A stretch of 64,000 bases of DNA from CALECP01 sp964389925. Lineage in GTDB: Bacteria > Chloroflexota > Anaerolineae > Promineifilales > Promineifilaceae. Positions 26,589 to 34,630 of the stretch are shown piece by piece. The notes beneath the pieces were generated by a model. The model was not told where the DNA came from, made no database searches, and saw nothing but the letters and a program-made list of their open reading frames with translations. Where the stretch lies: contig CAYMGE010000019.1 of NCBI GenBank assembly GCA_964389925.1, forward strand, positions 10,500-74,499, written 5' to 3'. Both the position numbers and the translations under genes were made by a program. Every line of letters begins with the position of its first letter. The stretch's first letter is position 1.

Positions 26589-27737
26589 ATCGTCAAGTTC
26601 AAAAAAAGAGGCAAGGTTGAGCATATCAAAGACGCGCCGCATTGGCTTTTGGATGCCAACGACGCGCAGTTCGCCGCCCGTCTCTTCCGCCATCTTCCGC
26701 AAGGCCATCAGTGTGCCAATCGCGTTGCAGTCGAGGTTTGTCACGTCAGCCAGATTAATTGTCAAATGAGCGCGGCGGCGCAGGGCGCGTTCGCCAACAT
26801 CGCGGACTTTCTGTGAATGGAATCGCGTGAAATCGCCCTTGATGTTCACGATAGAAACGTGTCCAATCGAGCGCATCTCTACATTGCACGATTGCTCTGT
26901 CTGTGCAGCGGGGCGCATCATCCACCATTGGCGCATCAATGATGGGGCAAAGCGTACTGCGTCAATCGCATAGCGTTTCCACAGACGACGTGGTTCCTGC
27001 GCGAGGCGAGCAGCCCATTCAAGCCCTGTTTGTTGCATCCACTTTGGGGCGCGTTTTGTGCGGCCGACAATAAAATCAAGTGATGCCCCCACACCAATCT
27101 GAACAGGCACCCCAACTTCTGCACCATAGGTCTGAATCCACAACTCTTGCTTTGGGTTGCCTAACGCGACGAGCAAAATGTCAGGATTCAACAGTTTGAT
27201 TTCATCCAAAATGGCTTGGTCAAACTGTTCACCCGGCTTCCAGAAGGGGCAAGAGGTGCCGACAACTTGCAACCCTTTGTACTGTGCTTCGAGCATTGCT
27301 TTGGCTTCTTCTGCAACGCCGGGAGCCGCACCCATAAAGTAGAGCGACATCCCTTTTGCAGCGGCGCGTTTGGCAATCATTGGAACCATGTCGGAACCAG
27401 CAACACGCTCCTTAAGTGGCACGCCGAGCAACTTGCTACCCCACACCAACGGCATTCCGTCGGGTGTGCAGAGGTCGGCATTCTGGAGCAACCCACGTAG
27501 GTTGCTGTCTTCGAGCGACTTAACGAGAAAGTCTGTGTTAACAGTGGCAACTTGGTGATGTTTGCCAGTGATGCGACCAATCTCGACAAATTCTTCAACT
27601 TTTTCCAGTGTTTCGGTCATTGTTAAATTGTCAATTGGAATGCCCATCAAAATCAACGCTTTACGAATGTCGCTAACTGTCTCAACGGTTGAGTATGCGG
27701 GAGCAACTTCAAGGTGTGTTGGAATATAGACGGTCAT
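26562..27737 (-). CDS. WecG/TagA-family glycosyltransferase fused to a STAS domain
   Basis: 391 residues. Residues about 25-255 are a GT26 domain: 'VATVNTDFLVKSLEDSNLR', 'CTPDGMPLVWGSKLLG', 'GSDMVPMIAKRAAAKG', 'GNPKQELWI'. Residues about 280-385 are a STAS fold with 'LTINLADVTNLDCNAIGTL'. Aligned by hand with SpoIIAA, the phospho-accepting Ser becomes Asn, so this STAS is probably not phosphorylated. GT26 enzymes add the second sugar (ManNAc-type) to a lipid-linked sugar, fitting the WbaP-type gene 2 bp upstream. The fusion may tie polymer synthesis to a regulator or localise the enzyme. Confidence 0.85.
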   Translation of the reverse strand: MTVYIPTHLEVAPAYSTVETVSDIRKALILMGIPIDNLTMTETLEKVEEFVEIGRITGKHHQVATVNTDFLVKSLEDSNLRGLLQNADLCTPDGMPLVWGSKLLGVPLKERVAGSDMVPMIAKRAAAKGMSLYFMGAAPGVAEEAKAMLEAQYKGLQVVGTSCPFWKPGEQFDQAILDEIKLLNPDILLVALGNPKQELWIQTYGAEVGVPVQIGVGASLDFIVGRTKRAPKWMQQTGLEWAARLAQEPRRLWKRYAIDAVRFAPSLMRQWWMMRPAAQTEQSCNVEMRSIGHVSIVNIKGDFTRFHSQKVRDVGERALRRRAHLTINLADVTNLDCNAIGTLMALRKMAEETGGELRVVGIQKPMRRVFDMLNLASFFELDDSSLVLGLR

Positions 27738-27739
27738 GA

Positions 27740-28471
27740 TTAGTAAGCTCCTTTGCCGGTCACGACGGCTGGAACCGTGCGTAACAAAATTTTGATGTCG
27801 GTGATAACGCTTTGCTCTTCGATGTATTGGAGGTCGTAGTTAACCCAACTTTCAAAGTCTAAATCGCTGCGACCAGAAACTTGTTGCAAACCGGTCAAGC
27901 CGGGAATCGCGTCGAGGCGTTTCATCTGATGGTCGGTGTACTGGACAACCTCTGATGGAATGGCTGGGCGAGGACCTACTAAGCTCATGTCGCCATTGAT
28001 GACGTTGAAAACCTGTGGCAATTCGTCTAGGCTCAATTTGCGAATGATGCTGCCAACTTTTGTGATACGTGGGTCTTTTTTCATTTTGAAAACAGGCCCG
28101 TCGGACTCATTTTGTGCCATCAATTTTGCCTTGATTTCTTCCGCGTTTGTGTACATTGAGCGGAACTTGAGGCAGGTGAATGGCTCGCCATGTCGGCCGA
28201 TGCGCGTCTGTTGGAAGAGAACGCCACCTTTTGAATCGAGCCGAATTGCCAGTGCAACCAGTGCCATGACTGGCAACACGATGGGCAACAAGAGGAGACA
28301 AACCGTGATGTCAAACAATCGCTTGGCGACTAATTTGCGCTTCTCGGCTGCTGCATCAGCCATTTCAAATTCAACTGTTTTCTGTGTTGGTGTTTTCCAC
28401 AAAGTGTGAGGTACGGCGACTTCATGGTGTAAAACTGATTGTTCCCAAAGCTGTTCTTTCGCTAACATCAA
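27740..28471 (-). CDS. WbaP/CpsE-type polyprenyl-phosphate sugar phosphotransferase
   Basis: 243 residues with a short cytosolic lead, one membrane helix ('DITVCLLLLPIVLPVMALVALA') and the bacterial sugar transferase domain: 'LKFRSMYTNAEE', 'DPRITKVGSIIRKLSLDELPQ', 'GDMSLVGPRP', 'IPGLTGLQQVSGRS'. It transfers a sugar-1-phosphate to undecaprenyl phosphate, starting an exopolysaccharide repeat unit, and its neighbour adds the next sugar. It lacks the extra N-terminal helices of full-length WbaP. No polymerase or flippase is seen nearby. Confidence 0.9.
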   Translation of the reverse strand: MMLAKEQLWEQSVLHHEVAVPHTLWKTPTQKTVEFEMADAAAEKRKLVAKRLFDITVCLLLLPIVLPVMALVALAIRLDSKGGVLFQQTRIGRHGEPFTCLKFRSMYTNAEEIKAKLMAQNESDGPVFKMKKDPRITKVGSIIRKLSLDELPQVFNVINGDMSLVGPRPAIPSEVVQYTDHQMKRLDAIPGLTGLQQVSGRSDLDFESWVNYDLQYIEEQSVITDIKILLRTVPAVVTGKGAY

Positions 28472-28923
28472 AGACCCCTTTTACCGATACGACTATGGCA
28501 ATAAAAATTTAATACCTTTACAAATAGTTAGGGATTTTGAGGGGATGAGCAGCCATTTAACTGCTCATCCACCGAATGAAGACTCCCCTCCATCAGGTGT
28601 TTCCTATCAAATTCCCTGTTAATCAGTGCAGTACTTGTGTACTAGCTGATACATAGAAATATAAGGGAGTGTTCTTACATGGACGCTTACACGTTCTTTT
28701 ATCGGCGTGAAACAGCTGTGAATGTCAGAGAAATCAAGTGTTCTGATCGAAATTAGTACCAATTTCCTAGTCTCATTGTCTTTGAGCGAGTCAGAAAAGC
28801 GACATTCATTAGTTATGTGGGCGCAACTTTTGTAGAAATGCTGTGCGATTATTTATAGTTGGCTATCAGCGACGATTGTATAATGTTTCACAAATACATA
28901 GTTTTGCATAGTTTTGCACGAAA
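28472..28923. other. Divergent regulatory region between exopolysaccharide and heme genes
   Basis: 452 bases without an ORF. It contains a hairpin GATGAGCAG/CTGCTCATC (28544-28569, loop of 8) without a T-run. It also holds a -10 TATAAT at 28879-28884 for hemA, and the tandem ten-base repeat CATAGTTTTG (28897-28906, 28907-28916) just before the hemA start, which could be a regulator site in the leader. I could not assign a firm promoter for the reverse-strand operon. Confidence 0.55.
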
Positions 28924-30198
28924 ATGAGTGATTTGCAGTTGATTTGTTTGGGAATGAATTATCGGACTGCCCCCGTTGATTTGCGGGAGCGGGCGGGATT
29001 GGCAGCACGCAAAGTGGTGGGATTATCGGCCGACTTCCACAACCTCCCGTCTTCCAGCTTCTGTCAAGAAATCGGCATCCTCTCAACGTGCAACCGCGTC
29101 GAGCTATTCGCTGCCGTTCGTCATGGGACGGCTGGTTTGGCAGAGTTGGCTAATTTGTGGTCACAGCAAACGACTGTATCGGCCGATGAAATAATCCAAC
29201 ATTCTTATACATTTTATGGAGAGGCAGTGACTGAGCATCTCTGTCGCGTCGCAGCAGGGCTAGATTCACTTGTCGTTGGTGAGCCGCAAATTTTGGGGCA
29301 AGTCACACACGCTTACGAGAGCGCAACAGCGCAACGAACGATTAGCACACTGTTGCGAACGCTGTTTCAAACGGCGATTCGAGCAGGGAAGCGGACACAT
29401 ACGGAGACAGGCATCGGCCGCAATGCCGCCAGCGTCAGCTCGGTTGCGGTCAAATTGGCGGCCGAAAAGTTAGGCTGCTTAGATGGGCGCAATGTCGTAA
29501 TGATTGGCGCAGGGAAGATGGGCAAGCTCGCGCTCAAGGCGATTCGCTCACATAAAGTTGCAGATTTAGCCGTTGTAAACCGGACACAGCATACAGCGCA
29601 GGCGTTGGCGGATGAATTTGAGGGGGTGGCGTATGGGTTTGAGCAGTTGTTGGCGGTGCTGGAGTCGGCCGATCTTGTCCTCTGCTCGACCGCAGCCCCA
29701 CACACATTAATCGACCGCGACATGATGCACAAGGTGATGGCGCGTCGCACAAAGCCGCTCGTCATCATCGACATTGCTGTGCCACGTGATGTCGAGCCAA
29801 CCGTTCAACAAGTCGAGGGGGTTCATCTATATGATGTCGATGCCCTGCAACATTTTGTCGATGAAGCCCTGCATGAACGTCAAAAGTCGATTCCCCATGT
29901 AGAGGCAATTGTGGCAGAAGAGGTGAGCAACTTCGCGCAGCAACGGCGCAAGCTAACGGTGCGGCCGACGATTGCGGATTTACGCGCCAAAGCGGAAATG
30001 ATTCGCCAAAAAGAGCTACAGCGCGTCCTCAAACATCTGCCCGATGCTGACGAGATGACGCGCAAACAGCTTGAAAAATTTTCGCAATCGTTGGTGAAGA
30101 AGATGTTACATCGGCCGACGATGGTTCTCAAAGAACACGCTGGGAATGGTCACGCTGATCATTATGCTGAGACTGTACGTGAATTATTTGGTTTGTGA
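28924..30198 (+). CDS. hemA: Glutamyl-tRNA reductase
   Basis: 424 residues. 'LGMNYRTAPVDLRER' at the N-terminus, the catalytic Cys56 in 'LSTCNRVELFA', 'GEPQILGQV' and the NADPH loop 'VVMIGAGKMGKLA' are all present, followed by the C-terminal dimer helix. It reduces glutamyl-tRNA to glutamate-1-semialdehyde, the first committed C5-pathway step. hemL, needed next, is not in the window. It is the head gene of the heme operon. Confidence 0.97.
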   Translation: MSDLQLICLGMNYRTAPVDLRERAGLAARKVVGLSADFHNLPSSSFCQEIGILSTCNRVELFAAVRHGTAGLAELANLWSQQTTVSADEIIQHSYTFYGEAVTEHLCRVAAGLDSLVVGEPQILGQVTHAYESATAQRTISTLLRTLFQTAIRAGKRTHTETGIGRNAASVSSVAVKLAAEKLGCLDGRNVVMIGAGKMGKLALKAIRSHKVADLAVVNRTQHTAQALADEFEGVAYGFEQLLAVLESADLVLCSTAAPHTLIDRDMMHKVMARRTKPLVIIDIAVPRDVEPTVQQVEGVHLYDVDALQHFVDEALHERQKSIPHVEAIVAEEVSNFAQQRRKLTVRPTIADLRAKAEMIRQKELQRVLKHLPDADEMTRKQLEKFSQSLVKKMLHRPTMVLKEHAGNGHADHYAETVRELFGL

Positions 30199-30440
30199 GC
30201 AGGAAATTATCAATGGAGAATGGGGAACGGAGAATTGTTATTGCAGAAAGCGCAAAGGATTTCATTCACAAACTGAAAATATCAGTGAAGGAGCTAAATG
30301 AATCAGTCGTTTGGCTCCGAATAATAGTGGCAGCGGACTTGCAGCCCATTCAGCTACTCGCCTCACTCGATGATGAATGTACTCAACTCGCTAGAATTCT
30401 AAGCGCAAGTATCAAAACAGCTCGCAGCAATCACAATTAA
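30195..30440 (+). pseudogene. C-terminal fragment of a four-helix-bundle (S23/23S-IVS) protein
   Basis: The frame from GTG 30195 ends in 'AESAKDFIHKLKISVKELNESVVWLR' and 'LLASLDDECTQLARILSASIKTAR' (read with gaps), the C-terminal half of the S23 four-helix-bundle family linked to 23S rRNA intervening sequences. The N-terminal 16 or so residues are encoded by the flanking inverted repeat and do not belong to the family, so the gene is truncated. It sits between hemA (4-bp overlap) and hemC. Confidence 0.65.
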
Positions 30441-30467
30441 CAATTCTCCATTCCACGTTCTCCATTG
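30211..30467. repeat. Element bounded by 28-bp imperfect inverted repeats
   Basis: The left arm, 30211-30238 (starts CAATGGAGAATGGGGAACGG), and right arm, 30440-30467, are reverse complements with only about four mismatches. They enclose the four-helix-bundle fragment. The right arm ends 6 nt before the hemC start. A related copy of the arm lies in hemC at 31224-31253. Confidence 0.8.
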
Positions 30468-30473
30468 ACCATT

Positions 30474-31400
30474 ATGACCTCTTTAACTATCGGAACACGA
30501 ACATCTAAACTCGCACTATGGCAAACACACCATGTAATCGCATTGTTACAGGCACAATTTCCCGATCTTGTCTGCGAGATTATGCCCTTTGTCACAAAGG
30601 GCGATAAAACGCTTGACAAGCCGCTCCCAGAAATCGGTGGGAAAGGATTATTCACGCTGGAATTAGAAAATGCGCTGACTCGTGGAGAGATCGACTTGGC
30701 GGTGCATTCGCTGAAAGATTTGCCTGTTGAGGATGCCGAAGGGCTGACGATGGGGGCGATCATCGGCCGAGCCGATGTCCGCGATGTCATCGTGGCGAAG
30801 AATGGCTGGACGCTGAAAACCTTGCCACAAGGGGCGACAGTTGGCACAAGCAGCCTGCGTCGCAAAGCGCAATTGCTAATGCGCCGCCCCGACCTGAATG
30901 TGCAGTCGATTCGTGGCAATGTTGGAACGCGCGTCAATAAAGTTGTCCATGGAGATTATGATGCAGCAATTTTGGCGGCGGCGGGATTATTGCGGATCAA
31001 CTTAGATGACCACATTACAGAATTTTTGCCGATAGGCACAATGCTGCCTGCGCCGGGGCAAGGTGCATTGGGTGTGCAGTGTCGGGCGGGCGATATGCAG
31101 GTTTTGGAATTTTTGGATAAGGTAGATTGTTTGGATGTGAGGCGGGCGGTGTCGGCCGAAAGAACCTTCCTCCATGCGCTTGGGGGTGGCTGTTCAACGC
31201 CAGTTGGGGCGTTGGGGAATAGTCAACGGGAAACGGGGAACGGGGAATTGTTAATGGGGTTACAGGGGCTGATTGCGTCGGTTGATGGGAAGAAAGTGAT
31301 TCGCGTGCAGGGGATTGGGGATGATCCGATTGCATTGGGGGAGGCATTGGCGCGGGATGCGTTGGGACAAGGGGCAAAGGAGTTGTTGGGAGATGCGTAG
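30474..31400 (+). CDS. hemC: Hydroxymethylbilane synthase (porphobilinogen deaminase)
   Basis: 308 residues from ATG 30474; an upstream in-frame TTG at 30465 lies in the repeat arm and was rejected. 'IGTRTSKLALWQT' opens the protein, 'SLRRKAQL' and 'RGNVGTR' bind substrate, and 'GGGCSTPVGAL' holds the Cys that carries the dipyrromethane cofactor. It joins four porphobilinogens. After that Cys, about six extra residues ('SQRETGNGELL' region) relative to E. coli HemC are encoded by a copy of the neighbouring repeat. The end overlaps hemD by 8 bp. Confidence 0.96.
   Translation: MTSLTIGTRTSKLALWQTHHVIALLQAQFPDLVCEIMPFVTKGDKTLDKPLPEIGGKGLFTLELENALTRGEIDLAVHSLKDLPVEDAEGLTMGAIIGRADVRDVIVAKNGWTLKTLPQGATVGTSSLRRKAQLLMRRPDLNVQSIRGNVGTRVNKVVHGDYDAAILAAAGLLRINLDDHITEFLPIGTMLPAPGQGALGVQCRAGDMQVLEFLDKVDCLDVRRAVSAERTFLHALGGGCSTPVGALGNSQRETGNGELLMGLQGLIASVDGKKVIRVQGIGDDPIALGEALARDALGQGAKELLGDA
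31224..31253. repeat. In-frame copy of the hemA-hemC repeat arm inside hemC
   Basis: Thirty bases match the left arm at 30211-30240 at 25 of 30 positions by direct comparison. It is read in frame, adding a surface-loop-like stretch in HemC domain 3. Confidence 0.65.
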
Positions 31401-32154
31401 ACCACTGGAAGGAAAGCGGATCGTGATTACGCGGGCGCGCGAGCAATCGGCCGAGACCGCCACAACTCTACGCGAATTTGGCGCGGTTCCAGTCATCTTC
31501 CCGACAATTCAATTTGCTCCACTCAAATCCGCAATAGAGCCATTGACAACTGCGCTCAATGAAATCCAATCCTACGATTGGATGCTCTTTACAAGTCAGA
31601 ATGGCGTGCGCTTTTTTGACCAATTGCTTTGGCAAATTTATGCTAAATACGATGGCCTTTCATTTGGCAAACGAACAAAAATTGCGGCGGTTGGAAAAAA
31701 AACGGCTGCCCTTTTAGATAGAAGAGGGTTCCACGTTGACCTAGTTCCTGATGCGTTTATTGGTGAACGTTTGGTGGAGGCATTGGGTGACGTGCGTGGG
31801 CTGCGTGTTTTGCTGCCGCGTGCGAAGAAGGGGCGGCCTGAAATTGTTGAGATGTTGTGGGAGCGTGGGGCAGCGGTTGATGAGATCGCGTTGTATGATA
31901 CGATTTCGGCCGACCCAACCCCCGATGCTCTCGCCGAACTTGAAAAAGGATTCGACGCAATCCTCTTCACTAGCCCCTCAACCGTCAAGGGTTACATTCC
32001 TCAAGTTGTCAACCCTAACGTTGTCGTGGGATGTATTGGGGAAGTGACAAGGAGAGCGGCCGAAGCTCACAACTTTACCGTCAATATCACACCAGAAGAA
32101 TCGACAATGGATGGCCTCATTGCCGCCCTGATCGAATACTACAAAAATGAGTAA
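31393..32154 (+). CDS. hemD: Uroporphyrinogen-III synthase
   Basis: 253 residues from ATG 31393, which overlaps the hemC stop; the longer frame back to 31315 would lie inside hemC. 'RIVITRAREQ' at the start, 'DWMLFTSQNGVRFF', 'FDAILFTSPSTVKGY' and 'GCIGEVTRRAAE' match the weakly conserved HemD fold. It closes and inverts ring D of hydroxymethylbilane. The position between hemC and hemB strongly supports the assignment. It overlaps hemB by 8 bp. Confidence 0.93.
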   Translation: MRRPLEGKRIVITRAREQSAETATTLREFGAVPVIFPTIQFAPLKSAIEPLTTALNEIQSYDWMLFTSQNGVRFFDQLLWQIYAKYDGLSFGKRTKIAAVGKKTAALLDRRGFHVDLVPDAFIGERLVEALGDVRGLRVLLPRAKKGRPEIVEMLWERGAAVDEIALYDTISADPTPDALAELEKGFDAILFTSPSTVKGYIPQVVNPNVVVGCIGEVTRRAAEAHNFTVNITPEESTMDGLIAALIEYYKNE

Positions 32155-33136
32155 CTTTCCCACTATCCGCCCTCGTCGTCTTCGCAACTCCCCCACCCTG
32201 CGCCGCATGGTGCGCGAAACAACACTGAACGTCGATGATTTTATCTACCCACTGTTCATCCAGCATGGCACAAACGTGCGCGATGAAATACCGTCAATGC
32301 CGGGTCAATATCGCCTCTCGATTGACCAACTAGAACACGAAATCCTCAAGATCGTCGAACTCAATCTGCCTGCGGTTTTGCTGTTTGGGATTCCGGCAGA
32401 GAAAGACCCCATCGGTTTTGAGAACTTCGCTAGTGAGGGCATCGTTCAGCGTGCCATCCGTGAGATTAAACGTGTCGCGCCCAACCTGCTCGTCGTCACG
32501 GATGTCTGCCTTTGCGAGTATACCAGTCATGGACATTGCGGTGTTTTGGACGATCATGGCTATGTGTTGAATGATGAGACGCTTGAGATTTTGCAACGGG
32601 TCAGCGTCAGCCATGCGGAGGCGGGAGCCGACATTATCGCGCCGAGCGGGATGATGGATGGAATGATTGGGGCGATTCGTGGCAGTTTGGATGAGGCGGG
32701 ATTTGAGCGGTTGCCGATTATGTCATACTCGGTGAAATATGCGTCGGCATTTTACGGGCCATTTCGAGATGCGGCCGATGGCGCACCCAAATTTGGCGAC
32801 CGTCGCACCCATCAAATGGATCCCGCCAACGTACAAGAAGCGTCGCGTGAGGCTGCGCTTGATGTGCAGGAAGGGGCTGACTTCCTGATGGTCAAACCCG
32901 CGCTGGCCTATTTAGATGTCATTCAGCGCGTGAAGGCAGCACATCCTGACTTGCCCTTGGCCGCGTATAACGTCAGTGGGGAGTATGCGATGTTGAAGGC
33001 AGCGGCCGCAAATGGTTGGCTAGATGAAAAAAGCTGTGTTTTGGAGAAATTACTGAGCATTAAACGTGCAGGAGCCGACATTATTATCACCTACCACGCG
33101 AAAGACGCGGCACGATGGTTAGCGGAAAATATCTGA
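32147..33136 (+). CDS. hemB: Delta-aminolevulinic acid dehydratase (porphobilinogen synthase)
   Basis: 329 residues. The zinc-binding cysteines are in 'DVCLCEYTSHGHCG', so this is a Zn-type enzyme. The Schiff-base lysines lie in 'SYSVKYASAFYGPFR' and 'FLMVKPALAYLD'. It condenses two ALA molecules to porphobilinogen. The start ATG overlaps the hemD end, and the 3' end overlaps the reverse-strand Uma2 gene by 18 bp. Confidence 0.97.
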   Translation: MSNFPTIRPRRLRNSPTLRRMVRETTLNVDDFIYPLFIQHGTNVRDEIPSMPGQYRLSIDQLEHEILKIVELNLPAVLLFGIPAEKDPIGFENFASEGIVQRAIREIKRVAPNLLVVTDVCLCEYTSHGHCGVLDDHGYVLNDETLEILQRVSVSHAEAGADIIAPSGMMDGMIGAIRGSLDEAGFERLPIMSYSVKYASAFYGPFRDAADGAPKFGDRRTHQMDPANVQEASREAALDVQEGADFLMVKPALAYLDVIQRVKAAHPDLPLAAYNVSGEYAMLKAAAANGWLDEKSCVLEKLLSIKRAGADIIITYHAKDAARWLAENI

Positions 33137-33727
33137 GACGTGGAATTGTAAATCGGGTAAGACGTGTGATGTGATCTGGCTGTTACCAACGAACATATCA
33201 AGTTCCACATATTCGCGGCCGCCTTCCGGCAATGTGTACACTGTGACCGACTCGATACGTGGATCGACGATCCAATACTCGCGTACACCGCTCAGTTCAT
33301 ACGCATCTAGTTTTGTTGACATATCCTTACGCCGTGTACTGGGTGATAAGACTTCAACGATTAAGTCTGGTGGATGTATGAGAGCTTGGCTTCCCTTTGG
33401 TGGTAGCTTATTGGGTGTGATAAATAAAATATCTGGCTCAACAGGGTGCGCGATACTTTTAAGGTGTACCTCGATTGGTGAAGTAAATACATAACCAAGC
33501 TGGTTATCTCTTACATAGCTTGTCAGTGCGTAATTGATTTGGCTAACAGCGTATTGATGGTCTACATTGGGTGCGGCATTCACGTATAAAACTCCAAAAA
33601 TAATTTCGTAACGACGACCATCATCGGGCAGACGCAGATAATCTTCGTAAGTCCACTCGCCTTGTTGCGGCCATGGCGTGCCGTTTGCGAGTCTGACTAA
33701 ATCTTGCGGAATAGTTGGTGTGTACAT
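33119..33727 (-). CDS. Uma2-family (DUF820) endonuclease-like protein
   Basis: 202 residues from the ATG at 33727; a longer start at 33781 is possible. 'WTYEDYLRLPDDGRRYEIIFGVLYV' is the Uma2 opening, and the PD-(D/E)XK core is 'VEPDILFIT' followed by 'LIVEVLSPSTRRKDMSTK', with the acidic pair and Lys in place. These proteins are plentiful in Chloroflexota and cyanobacteria; their role (DNA repair, mobile, or other) is unsettled. It interrupts the heme operon on the opposite strand. Confidence 0.87.
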   Translation of the reverse strand: MYTPTIPQDLVRLANGTPWPQQGEWTYEDYLRLPDDGRRYEIIFGVLYVNAAPNVDHQYAVSQINYALTSYVRDNQLGYVFTSPIEVHLKSIAHPVEPDILFITPNKLPPKGSQALIHPPDLIVEVLSPSTRRKDMSTKLDAYELSGVREYWIVDPRIESVTVYTLPEGGREYVELDMFVGNSQITSHVLPDLQFHVSDIFR

Positions 33728-33828
33728 AATTTCTAAACGGTGTTTCGGGATTTGGAAATCTCGAAACAGATAAACGAACAACTACATTGTAGAAGATAAT
33801 ATACGATGTGGTCAAGATGGAGTGATAA

Positions 33829-34554
33829 ATGGCATTAAATGTGCAAAGAGCGGAGACGCAAGGTGTTGATGTGAGCGAACGTGGCCGAGATGCCGACGGA
33901 AAAAGCATCAAACTCAATCGACGACTGTATATGCAGTTACTGGGATTTGGTGATTGTTATGACGTAGAGTCAGTGATTGAAGTTTTGAAAGAGGAAGCGA
34001 TTACAGCGGCAGTCTATCTCGATGTAAACGACCCGTATGGGATTGCGATCCTGTTTGCGAACGAAGACCCCAGCTTCTTTGTGACAAAGGTACGCGACGT
34101 GTTGCAACATGCGACGTTTGCGGCGTTGTTGCCCAAGCCTGAGCTGACGATGTTCGGCCGAACCTACGCCATCGGCTACGAGCAAGACCTCGAACACACC
34201 CTCATCACACGCCCGCTCGAACGTGTCACCAACCCCGAACTGGCATGGGCAATTTGGTATCCGCTGCGGCGCGACGGAACATTTGAGCAGCTATCGGCCG
34301 CCGAACAACGCACCATCCTCATGGAACACGGCGGCATCGGCATGGCTTACGGCCGTGCAGGTCTCGGCACAGATATTCGCCTCGCCTGTCACGGCCTCGA
34401 CAAAAATGACAACGACTTCGTGATCGCCCTCATCGGCAAAGAGCTAACGCCACTCTCCAAAATCGTCGAACGAATGCGAAAAACCAAGCAAACGAGTCAG
34501 TATTTGGCAAGTCTGGGGCCGTTTTTTGTGGGCAAAGTTATATGGAGTGGCTAG
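33829..34554 (+). CDS. chdC: Coproheme decarboxylase (chlorite-dismutase family, HemQ)
   Basis: 241 residues. The C-terminal domain shows 'WAIWYPLRRDGTFEQL', 'ILMEHGGIGMAYG' (with the proximal His in the expected stretch), 'HGLDKNDNDFVIAL' and 'VERMRKTKQTSQYLASLGPFFVG', the HemQ/ChdC pattern. It oxidatively decarboxylates coproheme to heme b, the last step of the coproporphyrin-dependent pathway. Placement beside hemE and hemH supports this over a true chlorite dismutase. The stop codon lies inside the left arm of a fold-back repeat. Confidence 0.9.
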   Translation: MALNVQRAETQGVDVSERGRDADGKSIKLNRRLYMQLLGFGDCYDVESVIEVLKEEAITAAVYLDVNDPYGIAILFANEDPSFFVTKVRDVLQHATFAALLPKPELTMFGRTYAIGYEQDLEHTLITRPLERVTNPELAWAIWYPLRRDGTFEQLSAAEQRTILMEHGGIGMAYGRAGLGTDIRLACHGLDKNDNDFVIALIGKELTPLSKIVERMRKTKQTSQYLASLGPFFVGKVIWSG

Positions 34555-34623
34555 TTGCTAGTCGCTAGTAATTAGTCAAAAACAGCTTCTTACTAGCCAC
34601 TAACCAACTAACCACTAGCCACT
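34546..34623. repeat. Fold-back spacer between chdC and hemE
   Basis: The left arm, 34546-34576, consists of degenerate copies of 'ctagt.gctagt'. The right arm, 34592-34623, is its near reverse complement ('ctagccactaacc...'). The element starts over the chdC stop and ends 7 nt before the hemE ATG. Confidence 0.8.
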
Positions 34624-34630
34624 ACCAAAA

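Noticed and set aside
28472..28923. tRNA or riboswitch in the large gap before hemA
   Set aside because: No cloverleaf or known riboswitch core could be read; only one simple hairpin and short repeats are present.
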